A DNA stretch of 64,000 nucleotides from Sulfuritalea sp. Its GTDB lineage: Bacteria; Pseudomonadota; Gammaproteobacteria; Burkholderiales; Rhodocyclaceae. Position 1 is the first letter of the stretch. Each line of letters starts with the position of its first letter. The position numbers and the translations under genes are program-made. Shown piece after piece: positions 29,616 through 40,039 of the stretch. Under the pieces are notes generated by a model, which saw nothing but the letters and a program-made list of their open reading frames with translations, did no database searches and was not told where the DNA came from. The stretch is taken from NCBI GenBank assembly GCA_023700805.1, contig JAMPYF010000019.1, positions 1-64,000 on the forward strand. Reading direction: 5' to 3'.

Positions 29616-32586
29616 TTATCGCAAGACCCTCAACATGCCCGACACGCCCTTTCCGATGCGCGGCGACCTCGCCCGCCGCGAGCCGGGCTGGATCGACCAG
29701 TGGCAGCAGCAGAAGCTCTATCAGAAGATCCGCGCCGCGGCCAAGGGGCGTCCGCGCTTCGTGCTGCACGACGGCCCGCCCTATGCCAATGGCGACATCC
29801 ACATCGGCCATGCGGTGAACAAGATCCTCAAGGACATCATCGTCCGCTCCAAGACCCTGGCCGGCTTCGATGCGCCCTATGTGCCGGGCTGGGACTGCCA
29901 TGGCCTGCCGATCGAGCACCAGATAGAGAAAACCCATGGCAAGCACCTGCCGGCCGACCAGGCGCGGCAATTGTCGCGCAGCTTCGCCGCCGAACAGGTG
30001 GAACGGCAGAAGAAGGATTTCATCCGCCTCGGCGTGCTCGGCGACTGGGACAATCCCTACCTGACCATGGCCTTCAGCAACGAGGCCGACGAAATTCGCG
30101 CGGTCGGCGAGCTGTACCGGCGCGGCTATCTGTTCCAGGGCCTGAAGCCGGTGAATTGGTGCTTCGATTGCGGCTCGGCGCTGGCCGAGGCGGAGGTCGA
30201 ATACCAGGACAAGAAATCGCCGGCGATCGACGTCGGCTTTCGTCTCGATGCCGCCGAGCGGGGTCGCGTCGCCCATGCATTCGGCATCAATGCGCTGCCC
30301 GCGGGCGATTGCTGGACGGTGATCTGGACCACCACGCCGTGGACCATTCCGTCCAACCAGGCACTCAACATGCATCCGGATTTCACCTACGAACTGGTGA
30401 AGACCGCACGGGGTTGCCTGATCCTTGCCGCCGAACTGCGCGGCGCGGCGCTGCAGCGCTTCGGCCTCGAAGGCGAGGTGCTGGGCGCCTGTCAGGGTGC
30501 GGCCCTGGCCCAGGTGGTGTTCCGCCATCCTTTGTACGATCGCGCTTCGCCCGTCTACCTGGGTGAATACGTCACGCTCGACACCGGCACCGGCATCGTC
30601 CACAGCGCGCCGGCCTATGGCCTGGAAGACTTCGACTCCTGTCGCAAGCACGGCATGCACAACGACGAAATCCTGACCCCGGTACAGGGCGACGGCGTGT
30701 TCGCCGCGAGCCTGCCCTTCTTCGGCGGCATGTTCGTCTGGAAGGCCAATCCGGTCATCATCGACAAGCTGGCCGAAGTCGGCGCCCTGTTCGCCAGCGC
30801 TGAAATCGTGCATAGCTACATGCACTGCTGGCGGCACAAGACGCCGATCATTTATCGCGCCACGACACAATGGTTCGTTGGCATGGACAGGGCGGTTGCC
30901 CGCCCTGTCCATACCGGACAAAGTGACGGCTATCCCCCCGGTCCACGGGCTGCTTTGCACAGCAGCCCGGCTTCGGCGGCGCAAAGCAGTGCTTTGCGAA
31001 ACCCCGCCTCCGCCCCCCTTCCCGAGGAAGGGGGCGATGGAGTCGGGTCGCCTGCGGCGACACAAGGTGGTCAAGCGACCTTGCGTGGCTTGGCGCTCGC
31101 CGCCTTGGAGGCGACCAAGTTCTATCCCGACTGGGGCAAGGCGCGGCTGCACGCGATGATCGCCAACCGGCCGGACTGGTGCGTTTCGCGCCAGCGCAAC
31201 TGGGGCGTGCCGATTCCATTCTTCCTGCACAAGGAAAGCGGCGAGCCGCATCCGCGCACGCTGGAACTGCTCGAAGCCGTGGCGCAGAAGATCGAGCAGG
31301 AGGGCATCGACGCCTGGTTCAAGCTCGACGCTGCCGAACTGCTCGGCGCCGACGCCGCGAACTACGACAAGATGCGCGACACGCTCGATGTCTGGTTCGA
31401 TTCGGGCACCACGCACCGCACGGTGCTGCGCGGCTCGCACGCGGACGAGCTGAGCTACCCGGCCGACCTCTATCTCGAAGGCTCGGACCAGCATCGCGGC
31501 TGGTTCCATTCCAGCCTGCTGACCGGCGCCGCGATCGACGGCCGCGCGCCCTACAACGCGCTGCTGACCCATGGCTTCGTGGTCGACGGCAAGGGCATGA
31601 AGATGTCCAAGTCGAAGGGCAACGTGGTCGCGCCGCAGAAGATCTCCGACACCCTGGGCGCCGAAATCCTGCGCCTCTGGGTGGCCAGCACCGACTACTC
31701 GGGCGAACTGTCGATCGACGAGAAGACCATCCTGCCGCGCGTGGTCGAGGTCTACCGCCGGCTGCGCAACACGCTGCGTTTCCTGCTTGCCAATACGGCC
31801 GATTTCGACGCGCAGGGTGGTAAAGGCGCACAGATGCTGCCGCCGGCCGAATGGCTCGAAGTGGACCGCTATGCGCTGGCGCTCACGCGCCGGCTGCAGG
31901 AGCAGTGCACGGCGGATTACGCGCGCTACGAGTTCCACAAGATCGTGCAGGGGCTGATGAATTTCTGCTCGGAAGATCTCGGCGCCTTCTACCTCGACAT
32001 CCTCAAGGACCGGCTATACACGGCGGCCGAGAATTCGCGCGCGCGACGCTCGGCGCAAAGCGCGCTGTGGCACATCCTGCAAACGGTGACGCGGTTGATG
32101 GCGCCCATTCTCTCCTTCACCGCCGAGGAAATCTGGGCCACGCTCAAGCAGGGCGACAGCGTGATGTTGGCGACCTGGCACGAACTGCCGCCGCAGGCCG
32201 AAGAGTTGGCGCTGGCGACCCGGTGGCAGGCGATACGCGCGGTGCGCGCCGACGTGGCGAAGGTCCTCGAAGACCTGCGCGCGGCCGGCAAGATCGGCTC
32301 GTCGCTGCAGGCCGAGGTAAGCCTGCGCGCCGACGCCGCGACCTACGATCTGCTGACTTCGCTGGGCGACGACCTCAAGTTCGTCTTCATCTGTTCCAAG
32401 GTGAGCCTCGAAAAAGCCGACGCCGCGACCGGCGTCAGCATCGAGGCCGGCGCCAGCGCCCACGTCAAGTGCGCGCGCTGCTGGCACTGGCGCGAGGACG
32501 TCGGGCAGGATGCCGAGCACCCGGAACTCTGCGGGCGCTGCGCGTCCAACCTGTTCGGCGCCGGCGAGGCGCGCGAAATTGCCTAA
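29608..32586 (+). CDS. ileS: Isoleucyl-tRNA synthetase with in-frame insertion
   Basis: A complete class I IleS with HIGH motif [17 protein letters not shown], the editing domain, KMSKS motif [12 protein letters not shown] and a C-terminal Zn finger ([10 protein letters not shown], then CGRCASN). The 992 residues exceed the family's usual ~940. The excess is a Pro/Ala/Ser/Gly-rich segment of about 63 residues between WFVGMD and [20 protein letters not shown], two blocks nearly adjacent in other IleS proteins. The frame is uninterrupted. Start MADYRKT at 29608 or MAPLMADY at 29596. Repeat copy 7 lies near the 3' end. Confidence 0.95.
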   Translation: MADYRKTLNMPDTPFPMRGDLARREPGWIDQWQQQKLYQKIRAAAKGRPRFVLHDGPPYANGDIHIGHAVNKILKDIIVRSKTLAGFDAPYVPGWDCHGLPIEHQIEKTHGKHLPADQARQLSRSFAAEQVERQKKDFIRLGVLGDWDNPYLTMAFSNEADEIRAVGELYRRGYLFQGLKPVNWCFDCGSALAEAEVEYQDKKSPAIDVGFRLDAAERGRVAHAFGINALPAGDCWTVIWTTTPWTIPSNQALNMHPDFTYELVKTARGCLILAAELRGAALQRFGLEGEVLGACQGAALAQVVFRHPLYDRASPVYLGEYVTLDTGTGIVHSAPAYGLEDFDSCRKHGMHNDEILTPVQGDGVFAASLPFFGGMFVWKANPVIIDKLAEVGALFASAEIVHSYMHCWRHKTPIIYRATTQWFVGMDRAVARPVHTGQSDGYPPGPRAALHSSPASAAQSSALRNPASAPLPEEGGDGVGSPAATQGGQATLRGLALAALEATKFYPDWGKARLHAMIANRPDWCVSRQRNWGVPIPFFLHKESGEPHPRTLELLEAVAQKIEQEGIDAWFKLDAAELLGADAANYDKMRDTLDVWFDSGTTHRTVLRGSHADELSYPADLYLEGSDQHRGWFHSSLLTGAAIDGRAPYNALLTHGFVVDGKGMKMSKSKGNVVAPQKISDTLGAEILRLWVASTDYSGELSIDEKTILPRVVEVYRRLRNTLRFLLANTADFDAQGGKGAQMLPPAEWLEVDRYALALTRRLQEQCTADYARYEFHKIVQGLMNFCSEDLGAFYLDILKDRLYTAAENSRARRSAQSALWHILQTVTRLMAPILSFTAEEIWATLKQGDSVMLATWHELPPQAEELALATRWQAIRAVRADVAKVLEDLRAAGKIGSSLQAEVSLRADAATYDLLTSLGDDLKFVFICSKVSLEKADAATGVSIEAGASAHVKCARCWHWREDVGQDAEHPELCGRCASNLFGAGEAREIA
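30883..31077. repeat. Hairpin-rich insertion inside ileS
   Basis: About 190 bases with four perfect inverted repeats: 13-bp arms at 30883-30895/30900-30912; 8-bp arms at 30947-30954/30961-30968; CGCAAAGC/GCTTTGCG at 30980-30998; and 9-bp arms CCCCCTTCC/GGAAGGGGG at 31014-31034. This texture is typical of intergenic REP-like elements, not of coding DNA, yet it keeps the ileS frame. Confidence 0.75.
32204..32225 (+). repeat. Dispersed 22-bp repeat, copy 7
   Basis: Exact core followed by GACCCGGTG. Inside ileS, read as E-L-A-L-A-T-R-W, the same frame as copy 2. Confidence 0.85.
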
Positions 32587-33064
32587 GCTCGCCTCCTGGC
32601 TGGCGCTGGCGGCCCTGGTGCTGCTGCTCGACCAGGCGACCAAGGCCTGGGTGCTGGCGAGCTTTCGCCTGATGGAGAGCCAGGTCGTGACCTCCTTCTT
32701 CAACCTCGTGCTGGTCTACAACTCGGGAGCGGCCTTCAGCTTCCTGGCCGGGGCCGGCGGCTGGCAGAAGTGGTTCTTCGTCGTCCTCGCGCTGGCGATT
32801 TCGCTCTGGCTGGTCAGCCTGCTGCGCAGTCACGCCCAGGAGCGCCTGCTGCCGACCGCGCTGGCGCTGATCCTCGGCGGCGCCATCGGCAACGTGATCG
32901 ATCGGCTGCGCTTCGACGCCGTGGTCGACTTTCTCGATTTTCACCTGGCGGGCTATCATTGGCCGGCCTTCAACGTGGCCGATTCGGCCATCACCGTCGG
33001 CGTGGCGCTGATGCTCTGGCATCAGTTCCGCTATGGCAAGGAAACTGAAAAGAGCCCCGAATGA
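32579..33064 (+). CDS. lspA: Lipoprotein signal peptidase (signal peptidase II)
   Basis: A 161-residue inner-membrane aspartyl protease with four helices that removes signal peptides from lipidated prolipoproteins. Catalytic aspartates are in GNVIDRLRF and [11 protein letters not shown]; the N-terminal motif [11 protein letters not shown] and NSGAAFSFL are conserved. No ATG fits; TTG 32579, overlapping the end of ileS by eight bases with GAGG upstream, gives a normal N-terminus. The likely substrate nearby is the collagen-like lipoprotein. Confidence 0.9.
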   Translation: MPKLASWLALAALVLLLDQATKAWVLASFRLMESQVVTSFFNLVLVYNSGAAFSFLAGAGGWQKWFFVVLALAISLWLVSLLRSHAQERLLPTALALILGGAIGNVIDRLRFDAVVDFLDFHLAGYHWPAFNVADSAITVGVALMLWHQFRYGKETEKSPE

Positions 33065-33492
33065 CCGAAACCGTACGCGCCGGCAACCTGATCACGCTGC
33101 ATTACCGCGTCGCCACCGGCGACGACACCGAACTGGTCAGCACCTTCGATTCGACGCCGGCGACGCTGCAGCTGGGCAGCGGCGAACTCGCGCCGCCGCT
33201 GGAGCACTGCCTGATCGGCATCCCGGTCGGCGAGCGCCACGTCTTCCTGCTCGAACCCGATCAGGCCTTCGGTCCGCACAACCCGCAGCTCACGCAGCGC
33301 ATGGCGCGCTCCGCCCTGCCGCCCAACGCCAGCCCCGAGCTGCACGGCCTGATCGAGTTCGCCGCGCCCAATGGCGACAAATTCACCGGCATCGTGCGCG
33401 AGCTCGACGACGCGGCGGTGCTGGTGGATTTCAACCACCCGCTGGCCGGCAAGCCGGTGCGCTTCGAAGTCGAGATCATAGGCATCCTATGA
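33061..33492 (+). CDS. fkpB: FKBP-type peptidyl-prolyl isomerase, SlpA/FkpB-like
   Basis: A 143-residue cytoplasmic FKBP-type protein with an inserted chaperone (IF) domain: [48 protein letters not shown] and [20 protein letters not shown]. The PLAGK/FEVE ending is the SlyD/SlpA signature. Coupled to lspA and ispH by ATGA overlaps, the E. coli lspA-fkpB-ispH order. Confidence 0.94.
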   Translation: MTETVRAGNLITLHYRVATGDDTELVSTFDSTPATLQLGSGELAPPLEHCLIGIPVGERHVFLLEPDQAFGPHNPQLTQRMARSALPPNASPELHGLIEFAAPNGDKFTGIVRELDDAAVLVDFNHPLAGKPVRFEVEIIGIL

Positions 33493-34424
33493 TGAACATC
33501 CTGCTCGCCAATCCCCGCGGTTTCTGCGCCGGCGTCGAACGCGCGATCGCCATCGTCGAACGCGCGCTGGAAAAATTCGGCGCGCCTATCTATGTGCGCC
33601 ACGAGGTGGTGCACAACCGCTACGTGGTGGACGGCCTCAAGGCCAAGGGCGCCATATTCGTCGAGGAACTGGACGAGGTGCCCGACGGCGCGACGGTGGT
33701 CTTCAGCGCCCACGGCGTGCCGCAGGCGGTGCGCCGCGAGGCGGAGGCGCGCGGCCTCAAGGTCTTCGACGCCACCTGCCCGCTGGTGACCAAGGTGCAT
33801 CTCGAAGTATCGCGCCTGCACAAGCAGGGCTACGAGATCGTCATGATCGGGCACAAGGGCCACCCCGAAGTCGAAGGCACCATGGGCCAGGCCACCGGCC
33901 AGATGTATCTGGTGGAAAGCGCCGACGACGTCGCGCAATTGAAAGTTGGCGCTGGCGGTACGGCGCCGCTGGCTTATGTGACGCAGACCACCCTCTCGGT
34001 GGACGATGCACGGGTCATCGTGCACGCACTGATGGAGCGTTTTCCGAACATCGTCGGCCCGCGCAAGGACGACATCTGCTACGCGACGCAGAATCGCCAG
34101 GACGCGGTCAAGGCGATGGCCGGCAAGGTCGACGTGGTGATCGTGGTCGGCTCGAAGAACAGCTCCAACTCCAACCGCCTGCGCGAAGTCGCCGCGATCG
34201 GCGGCATCCCGGCCTATCTGGTGGATGGGGCGGAACAGATCGAGGCCCGGTGGCTCGCCGGCGACGTTCGCGTCGGCGTCACGGCCGGCGCATCGGCGCC
34301 CGAGGTGCTGGTCAACGGCGTGGTGCAGCGCCTGCAGGCACTGGGCGCCGGCAGCATCGAGACCCTGGTCGGCGTGGAAGAAAACGTGAACTTCCCCCTG
34401 CCGAAGGAACTCCTCGCCGAATAG
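33489..34424 (+). CDS. ispH: 4-hydroxy-3-methylbut-2-enyl diphosphate reductase
   Basis: IspH catalyses the last MEP-pathway step with a [4Fe-4S] cluster. The 311-residue product has the three cluster cysteines in [25 protein letters not shown] and [11 protein letters not shown], plus [11 protein letters not shown] and [13 protein letters not shown]. Repeat copy 8 is read as [13 protein letters not shown], adding a few residues just before the conserved TQTTLSVDD segment compared with E. coli. Confidence 0.96.
   Translation: MMNILLANPRGFCAGVERAIAIVERALEKFGAPIYVRHEVVHNRYVVDGLKAKGAIFVEELDEVPDGATVVFSAHGVPQAVRREAEARGLKVFDATCPLVTKVHLEVSRLHKQGYEIVMIGHKGHPEVEGTMGQATGQMYLVESADDVAQLKVGAGGTAPLAYVTQTTLSVDDARVIVHALMERFPNIVGPRKDDICYATQNRQDAVKAMAGKVDVVIVVGSKNSSNSNRLREVAAIGGIPAYLVDGAEQIEARWLAGDVRVGVTAGASAPEVLVNGVVQRLQALGAGSIETLVGVEENVNFPLPKELLAE
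33944..33965 (+). repeat. Dispersed 22-bp repeat, copy 8
   Basis: Exact core followed by GGTACGGCG. Inside ispH, read as K-V-G-A-G-G-T-A. Confidence 0.85.
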
Positions 34425-34460
34425 CCGGCGACGCCGCCCCCCCGCGGGCGCGGCGGTGAT

Positions 34461-37400
34461 TCAGTAGCGTTCGCGCAGGTAGATGTAGGGGGCTTTGGGC
34501 GAGCCGAAGCGGAGCCGGGCGGTGGGGCTCTCGTTCCAGGTACCGGCGCTGGTCCAGCTACCCTTGAGCCAGGGCATTGCGGCGAGATCCAGCGTCAGGT
34601 CTACGCTGCCGACGGCCGAGGTGCAGCCCGGGTTAACACAGGGTTTGCTCAGGATGATCGTGCCGCTGCCGGAATTCGTGGTGACCGGGTTGGAGGCGGC
34701 CGTCCAGTTCCCGGTGGTGCCGGCACCGGTGTTGGGATCGGTCCCGGTGATGCGGAAATTGGTGGCGGCGAGTGGATTGGTGACCGCGGCCGGCGCCTGG
34801 TAATTCGCCAGGCTGCCCTCGGCCGCGGTGAAGCTGGTGCAGCTGTCGTCGGTATTGGTGCGCCACTGGGTGCATGCGGTGCCGACCACGCTGGCGCAGT
34901 ACATGGTGCGCGCCGTGACCCGCAGCGGCAGCAGTTCCGAGCCATAGGCATTGTCTACGCGCAGTATGCCGAAGCGCTGCAGCGAGGTGCTGAGCGAAGC
35001 GGCGCTCGCCATCGTTACGCCGTCCGAGTCGACCGGCAGGGTGGTTACCGTCACCGTGGTCGGCAGCGCCGGATCGGTCGGCCGGGTGATCTGGTGCCGG
35101 GCGGTGACGGTGGTGCTGCCGGCAGCCCAGTTCGCGGCGGCCGGCGCGGTCGCACTGGCGGCCAGGGCGGCGCCGGCCGGCTGGGATGGCGCCCAGATGC
35201 TGACGGCAAAGCCGTAGCCGGGACTGGCGGCGGAGGCCGGTGCCGCACCCCAGACCAGCAGCGGAAGTTTGGCCCAACTGCTGCTGCCGTCGCCGACGTA
35301 ATTCTGGGTCGTGCCATTGCCCGCATTCTGGGCCGTCAGCGTGAACACCGTGGTGAAGCCATCCTGGCCGAAATAGCTGAAGGGCGTTGGTCCGGTGGCG
35401 CAGGCCTGGGTGATGGTCGGCGAGGTGAGGGCGAAATGGTCCGGAATGAAGCGGCCGAAGTAGGGCGAGGTGATCGTGCCGCCCGAGGTATTGGTGCCGC
35501 CGAAATAGCAGCCGTACTTGCCGTTGCCGTCCAGTACGTTCGGATCGGCCGGATCGACGGCGGTGCCGACCTTGTTGTCGATGAAGCATTCCGGCGTGGC
35601 CTTGCTGCGATCGACATCGGCAAAACTGCCGTCGTCGTAGATGCCCCAGGGTGTGAAGCGGAAGCTGCCGACTTCGGAATAGCTGAACGTTGTGCCTCTG
35701 GAAATCCAGCTGCTGGCGAGCGTCGCCGGCGCGAAGCTGCCGCTGAGGACGCCGGTTTGCACGGCGCCGGCGTGGGCCTCGAGCCTGTTGCTATTGATCA
35801 GCGCGGTGCCGGTGTAGCCGTTGACCGAGGCGGCATCCAGACCGAAGTTGCTGCCGGCCTTGACGGTCGGCGTGCCGCTCATCCCGGTATTGCTCGCATC
35901 GGGAGAGCTCAGGCTGAAACTGGGTGGCCGTATGGCGAAGTTGTCGGAAGAGCAGGCCGTCGTCGCGCCGCTGACCATGCGCACCCGCACGTCCGGCGCG
36001 GCATTCGCATAGTTGAAGGTGAAGGTTCGCCGTCCGGCATCTGCCCCGGTGAAGGTATAGGGCGAGGCCGGCGCGGTGGGGTTGGCCAGTGAGGTCGTGC
36101 TGCAAGTGCCGGGGGCGACCCCGGTTTGATCGACGAGGTCGACGCTGACCGCACCGGTGAAGCCGGTGTTGATCACCCCGGCGGTCAGGGCCAGCACATC
36201 GACGGTAAATGCCGTGCCGGCCAGCTTGGTGTAGATCGGCGTGCTGGGATTGTTTCCCGTTTCAACCGCGTCGAAGGCGCAGGCGTTCGCGCTGTAGGTG
36301 AGCGAGCAGTCACCGCTGGTGGCGCCGTTGTAGCAAATCGCGGTCATGCTGCTGGGCGCCGTCACGCTGCCGCCCAGGGTCACCGTGCCGGTGGTCGGCT
36401 TGCTCAGGGTCACCTGCACCTGGCCGCTGCTGAAGGTGACCGGGTCGGTCGACCAGGTGGCGCCGGCGATGCCCGTCAGGTCCACGGTTACGCTGTTGGG
36501 ATAGAGCGCGGAACACGCGGCGTTGGCGCAGGCTTTGATGGTGACGGTTTCCGGCGCGCAGGTCAGGGCGCTGCCATCGTGAATGATGCGCACGTGGTCG
36601 AGCACCGGCGTCGCGATGGGCTGCGCCGTGCACACCGTGAGGTTGTCGATTTCATGGACGTTGGTCGCAGCTCCGGTCGAGGCGGTGAAGGAAAAGAACC
36701 AGTAGGGGGGCACGGCGGCCTGGGTCACGATCGCCTTGGCGTCGTAGGTTGTGATCACGTTGGCGTAGCTGGTCCCGGTGCCGGTGAGGTCGCGATCCAC
36801 GGTGACGAAGGCATTGATGCCGTTGCTGTGGTCCACCGTGACCCGGTAGCGGTGGGTGGCTACCGCCGCCGGGGCCGGACGCAGTGCGAGCAGGACGCCG
36901 CGGTTTTCGTCGGTACTGGCCTGGGTGAAGGTGATCGGGCCGATGGCCCCTGCCGTGGCTTGGGTCGCATAGTGGATGGCGATGGTTTCGTCATTGCCCA
37001 GGCCTGAATCGAAGCAGAACGACTGCGCCCACGTCAGGCCGCCGGTCACCGAGGTGCTCAGATTGCAGCGGTTGTTGTTGATGTGGCCGGCGAACAGCAT
37101 CATCGCGTCGGGGGTCACGGTAGTCATCGACCCCGAGGTCACGTTGCTGCTGTTGACGGTGTCTGCGTAATGGCTGGCGGCATAGGCCACGTCGAAGGGC
37201 GTCGTGGTATCGACGCCGCGGAACGCGGTGCAGCCGGCTACTATGCCGCCGCCACCGGTATGGGTAAACGTCGGATTGGTTTCCGCAGCGGATGCGGCCT
37301 TCTTGTAGAACAGCGACGAACGCGGATTGCCGGAACCGGTTTGTGCCAACTGATAGACCTGGGCCCAGCCGCTGGTGGCGACGCTGTGGGCGGTGTCGTC

Positions 37401-39959
37401 GTTCGATGTCGCGGCGCACAGCAGCAGGTCGTTGGTCTGGTGGCCGGGCAGGGTCGGCGTCACATTGCCGCCGTTCGCCGCCGCCAGGGCGCCGGCACCG
37501 ACGTGGGTGATCGCCGGCAGCGCCACCGCCTGGTCGATGCCGGGGCTCAGCACGCCGGACTGGGTGTGGTAGTTGTAGCCGCTCTGGCCGGAACCGGAGC
37601 CGCGCACGGCAACGCTATCCGCCGTGAAACCGTCACCGCCGATGCGTCCCTCGGTTGGGTTGGAAAAATTGCCATACTCGTCGAGGCCGACGCCGATCCA
37701 GCCGCCGGCAAAACCATCGATCCCGGTACGTTGCGCATATCCCAGCGAGCCGCCGAAGGCGCCGGCCACCGGCGCGATCGAGGAATCGGAAAGGGTCAGG
37801 ACCACGCCGTCGGCGCCGGTGCCGCCGTAAGTCAGTAAGTCGAACTCGGCCACCACCTTGTTGCCGGAGCCCGGGAACAGGCGCTGCAGGTGCACCGCGG
37901 TGGCCCGGTTGCCGGCGGCATCGGTCAGGCGCAGGCGGTTGCTGACGATCTCGGCGTCGAGTGTGGTGCCGACGCTCTTGGTGCGGGTCCAGTTCCCGGT
38001 TTCCAGCAGGGTGCTGCGGTTGAAATCGTCGGTGAAGCACAGCGATGGCGCGGTGAAGGTCACCTGCGCCGTCTGGGTGATGACGATTGAATCGGTGGTG
38101 TCGGTCGCGGTGTAGGTGATCGGCCCCTCGGTGGTGCCGTTCTTGACGCTGAAGGTCGCGATGCCGCTGGCATCGGTGGTGCCGCTGATGGTGGTGATCA
38201 CCGAACTGCCCGAGCCCGCGGCGAGCGTGACGGTCTTGCCCGGCACCGGCGTGCCCGCGCTGTCCTTCAGCGTCACTGTGATCGTCGCCGTGGTGTAGGT
38301 GTCGGCCGGCACCGAGGTCGGCACGGCAACCACCGTCGACGTGGCGGCGCTGACCGCGCCATGGGGGGTGATGGTGCCCATCGCCACGCCTGCATCGTAG
38401 TTGCCGTGGGTGTCCTTCTGGAACACCTTGTAGGTATAGGCCTGGCCGGCGGTCAGGGCCGCGGTCGTGCATTCCCCCGAACTGCTGCCCGGACCGTCGA
38501 TTCTGGACAATGCCGTGGATGCGGCCGACGAGACCACGCAGGCGACGGTGGCGGTGCCGTTGGTGGCGCCGAACGCCGGGGTCGAGCCTTCGGTCGGCAC
38601 CTCGCTGCCGGCCGACGCGCCGGTCCAGCGATAGATCACCGAACCCGCCGTGGTGACGAAGTCGCCCGCCGCGGAGGTCGTCCAACTCAGCGTGGTCTGG
38701 CTGTTGCCCGTGACGCCGCTGGCCGCGGTGGCGCCCGCCGGCGACAGATTGTCGATGGTCAGCGCGTTCGCGTTGGTATCGCTGCCGGCGTGGTTGTTGG
38801 GTCCGGCCCATGCGGTCACCGGGGCGGTGATGGCATAGTCGGCACCCGGCACTGCGGGCATCGCGGCATGGCTCAGGGGCGTGACGCGGACCTTGAAGCT
38901 CGTCAGCACAGTCGTCGCCGTCATGCCCGCAACGGCGATGGTGTTGGATCCGGCAAGCGGCGCAGCAGTGGAACCGAGCACGGTGTTGGCGTTGTCGGTG
39001 ATCGCCAGCAGGGCTATGCCGCTGTTGGTCGACAAGTTGACCGTGACGGAGGAGATAGCTTCCGTGCCGGAGTTGGTCTGCAGGGTGAACAGGTTGACGT
39101 CGGTGGCGCCGGCGCCGGGAGCGATGGTGGCCGCCGCCGGGTCGGTGCCGGTGGCGAGGGTGGTCGCGGGCACTTCGCGGAAGGCAAGGATGGAACTGTT
39201 GCCGGCATCGCCGGCGTTGGCCGTCTGTCGATTGGTGACGTTGCCGGATGCTCCCGCCGTGGCCAATATCATGTAGGCGGAAGATTGCGAAGTGTCGTTG
39301 CCGTCGGTGTTGCGGTACTGGGCACCGCCTGCGTTGGTCCAGCCGCCGGTCTGCAATGCCCATGTGTTGTCGTCGATACTGAACCAACTGGCAAAGACCA
39401 GGGCGCCGTCGGTGACCGTGGTGATTCCGGTGATGGTCACGTCGCGTGGTGCGGCGGGCGCTGCAAAGCTGGCATTGGTCTGCGCGACGTCCAACGCCCA
39501 GCCATTCGCCGTGGCGGAAGGTCGGAACACATGCATCGTCACCGTCGTGGCATTTCCCGCCGCGGGAAAGGCCACGCTGGGATCGGTCGACCAGGTGCCG
39601 TTAAAGCGTGCCCAGAAGATCCTTGAGCTGGTATTCGTGGTGTTGGCGGCCTGCGAGGTCCAGGCCTGCCCTCCGTCTGCCGAGATAGTCAGCGTATTGC
39701 CGGTTTCACGCGAGTTGGCGACCAGGATCACAAGATCGCCGGCAAGCATCGCTCCGGGAGGCGTGACGGGCACCGCGGTCAGATCCAGATTGCCGGGGTC
39801 CGCAGGATTCGATGCCGACGCGAAATAGGTGATCGCCGCGTGCGCCGGACTCTGGGTGATGGCCAGAAGTGCGGCGAAGGCGATCGCTCTCATCAGTGAG
39901 CCGCAGATGTGTGCGAAGGCAGACCAGGTTTTCCGGAATCGTGAAGGCTGTGAGTTCAT
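34461..39959 (-). CDS. mshQ: Giant MshQ-like secreted protein (DUF6701)
   Basis: About 1,832 residues. A signal sequence (MRAIAFAALLAITQSPAHA) lies near residues 23-41; start 39959 has a GGGGA ribosome-binding site, with 39893 and 40037 as alternatives. The N-terminal half holds repeated beta-rich segments, including a Big_1/invasin-like domain (SVPADTYTTATITVTLKDSAGTPVPG read in pieces) and lectin-like stretches. The C-terminal half, from LDHVRIIHDGSALTCAPETV onward, matches the MshQ/DUF6701 region (cysteine pairs, FGILRVDNAYGSELLPL). It ends the mshC-D-O-P-Q cluster and is probably a pilus-tip or surface adhesin component. Confidence 0.85.
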   Translation of the reverse strand: MNSQPSRFRKTWSAFAHICGSLMRAIAFAALLAITQSPAHAAITYFASASNPADPGNLDLTAVPVTPPGAMLAGDLVILVANSRETGNTLTISADGGQAWTSQAANTTNTSSRIFWARFNGTWSTDPSVAFPAAGNATTVTMHVFRPSATANGWALDVAQTNASFAAPAAPRDVTITGITTVTDGALVFASWFSIDDNTWALQTGGWTNAGGAQYRNTDGNDTSQSSAYMILATAGASGNVTNRQTANAGDAGNSSILAFREVPATTLATGTDPAAATIAPGAGATDVNLFTLQTNSGTEAISSVTVNLSTNSGIALLAITDNANTVLGSTAAPLAGSNTIAVAGMTATTVLTSFKVRVTPLSHAAMPAVPGADYAITAPVTAWAGPNNHAGSDTNANALTIDNLSPAGATAASGVTGNSQTTLSWTTSAAGDFVTTAGSVIYRWTGASAGSEVPTEGSTPAFGATNGTATVACVVSSAASTALSRIDGPGSSSGECTTAALTAGQAYTYKVFQKDTHGNYDAGVAMGTITPHGAVSAATSTVVAVPTSVPADTYTTATITVTLKDSAGTPVPGKTVTLAAGSGSSVITTISGTTDASGIATFSVKNGTTEGPITYTATDTTDSIVITQTAQVTFTAPSLCFTDDFNRSTLLETGNWTRTKSVGTTLDAEIVSNRLRLTDAAGNRATAVHLQRLFPGSGNKVVAEFDLLTYGGTGADGVVLTLSDSSIAPVAGAFGGSLGYAQRTGIDGFAGGWIGVGLDEYGNFSNPTEGRIGGDGFTADSVAVRGSGSGQSGYNYHTQSGVLSPGIDQAVALPAITHVGAGALAAANGGNVTPTLPGHQTNDLLLCAATSNDDTAHSVATSGWAQVYQLAQTGSGNPRSSLFYKKAASAAETNPTFTHTGGGGIVAGCTAFRGVDTTTPFDVAYAASHYADTVNSSNVTSGSMTTVTPDAMMLFAGHINNNRCNLSTSVTGGLTWAQSFCFDSGLGNDETIAIHYATQATAGAIGPITFTQASTDENRGVLLALRPAPAAVATHRYRVTVDHSNGINAFVTVDRDLTGTGTSYANVITTYDAKAIVTQAAVPPYWFFSFTASTGAATNVHEIDNLTVCTAQPIATPVLDHVRIIHDGSALTCAPETVTIKACANAACSALYPNSVTVDLTGIAGATWSTDPVTFSSGQVQVTLSKPTTGTVTLGGSVTAPSSMTAICYNGATSGDCSLTYSANACAFDAVETGNNPSTPIYTKLAGTAFTVDVLALTAGVINTGFTGAVSVDLVDQTGVAPGTCSTTSLANPTAPASPYTFTGADAGRRTFTFNYANAAPDVRVRMVSGATTACSSDNFAIRPPSFSLSSPDASNTGMSGTPTVKAGSNFGLDAASVNGYTGTALINSNRLEAHAGAVQTGVLSGSFAPATLASSWISRGTTFSYSEVGSFRFTPWGIYDDGSFADVDRSKATPECFIDNKVGTAVDPADPNVLDGNGKYGCYFGGTNTSGGTITSPYFGRFIPDHFALTSPTITQACATGPTPFSYFGQDGFTTVFTLTAQNAGNGTTQNYVGDGSSSWAKLPLLVWGAAPASAASPGYGFAVSIWAPSQPAGAALAASATAPAAANWAAGSTTVTARHQITRPTDPALPTTVTVTTLPVDSDGVTMASAASLSTSLQRFGILRVDNAYGSELLPLRVTARTMYCASVVGTACTQWRTNTDDSCTSFTAAEGSLANYQAPAAVTNPLAATNFRITGTDPNTGAGTTGNWTAASNPVTTNSGSGTIILSKPCVNPGCTSAVGSVDLTLDLAAMPWLKGSWTSAGTWNESPTARLRFGSPKAPYIYLRERY

Positions 39960-39997
39960 GCCGTGATCCCCGGCGCGGTCCGGCGCGGGACCAGGAA

Positions 39998-40019
39998 AGT
40001 TGGCGCTGGCGATACGGCG
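39998..40019 (+). repeat. Dispersed 22-bp repeat, copy 9
   Basis: Exact core followed by GATACGGCG, in the 80-bp mshP-mshQ spacer. If mshQ began at 40037 it would be read as E-R-R-I-A-S-A-N-F, the ASAN frame of copies 3-5. Confidence 0.85.
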
Positions 40020-40039
40020 CTCAGGCGGCAGTTTCATGG

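Noticed and set aside
29527..31938. 803-codon open frame on the minus strand
   Set aside because: Antisense to ileS; no recognisable motifs. The same applies to long minus frames over purH/purD (3659-5956), alaS (14863-16965) and ccoI (43394-46039).
34495..39828. Several long plus-strand frames under mshQ
   Set aside because: They mirror the repetitive Thr/Ala/Gly coding of mshQ and have no start context or family features.
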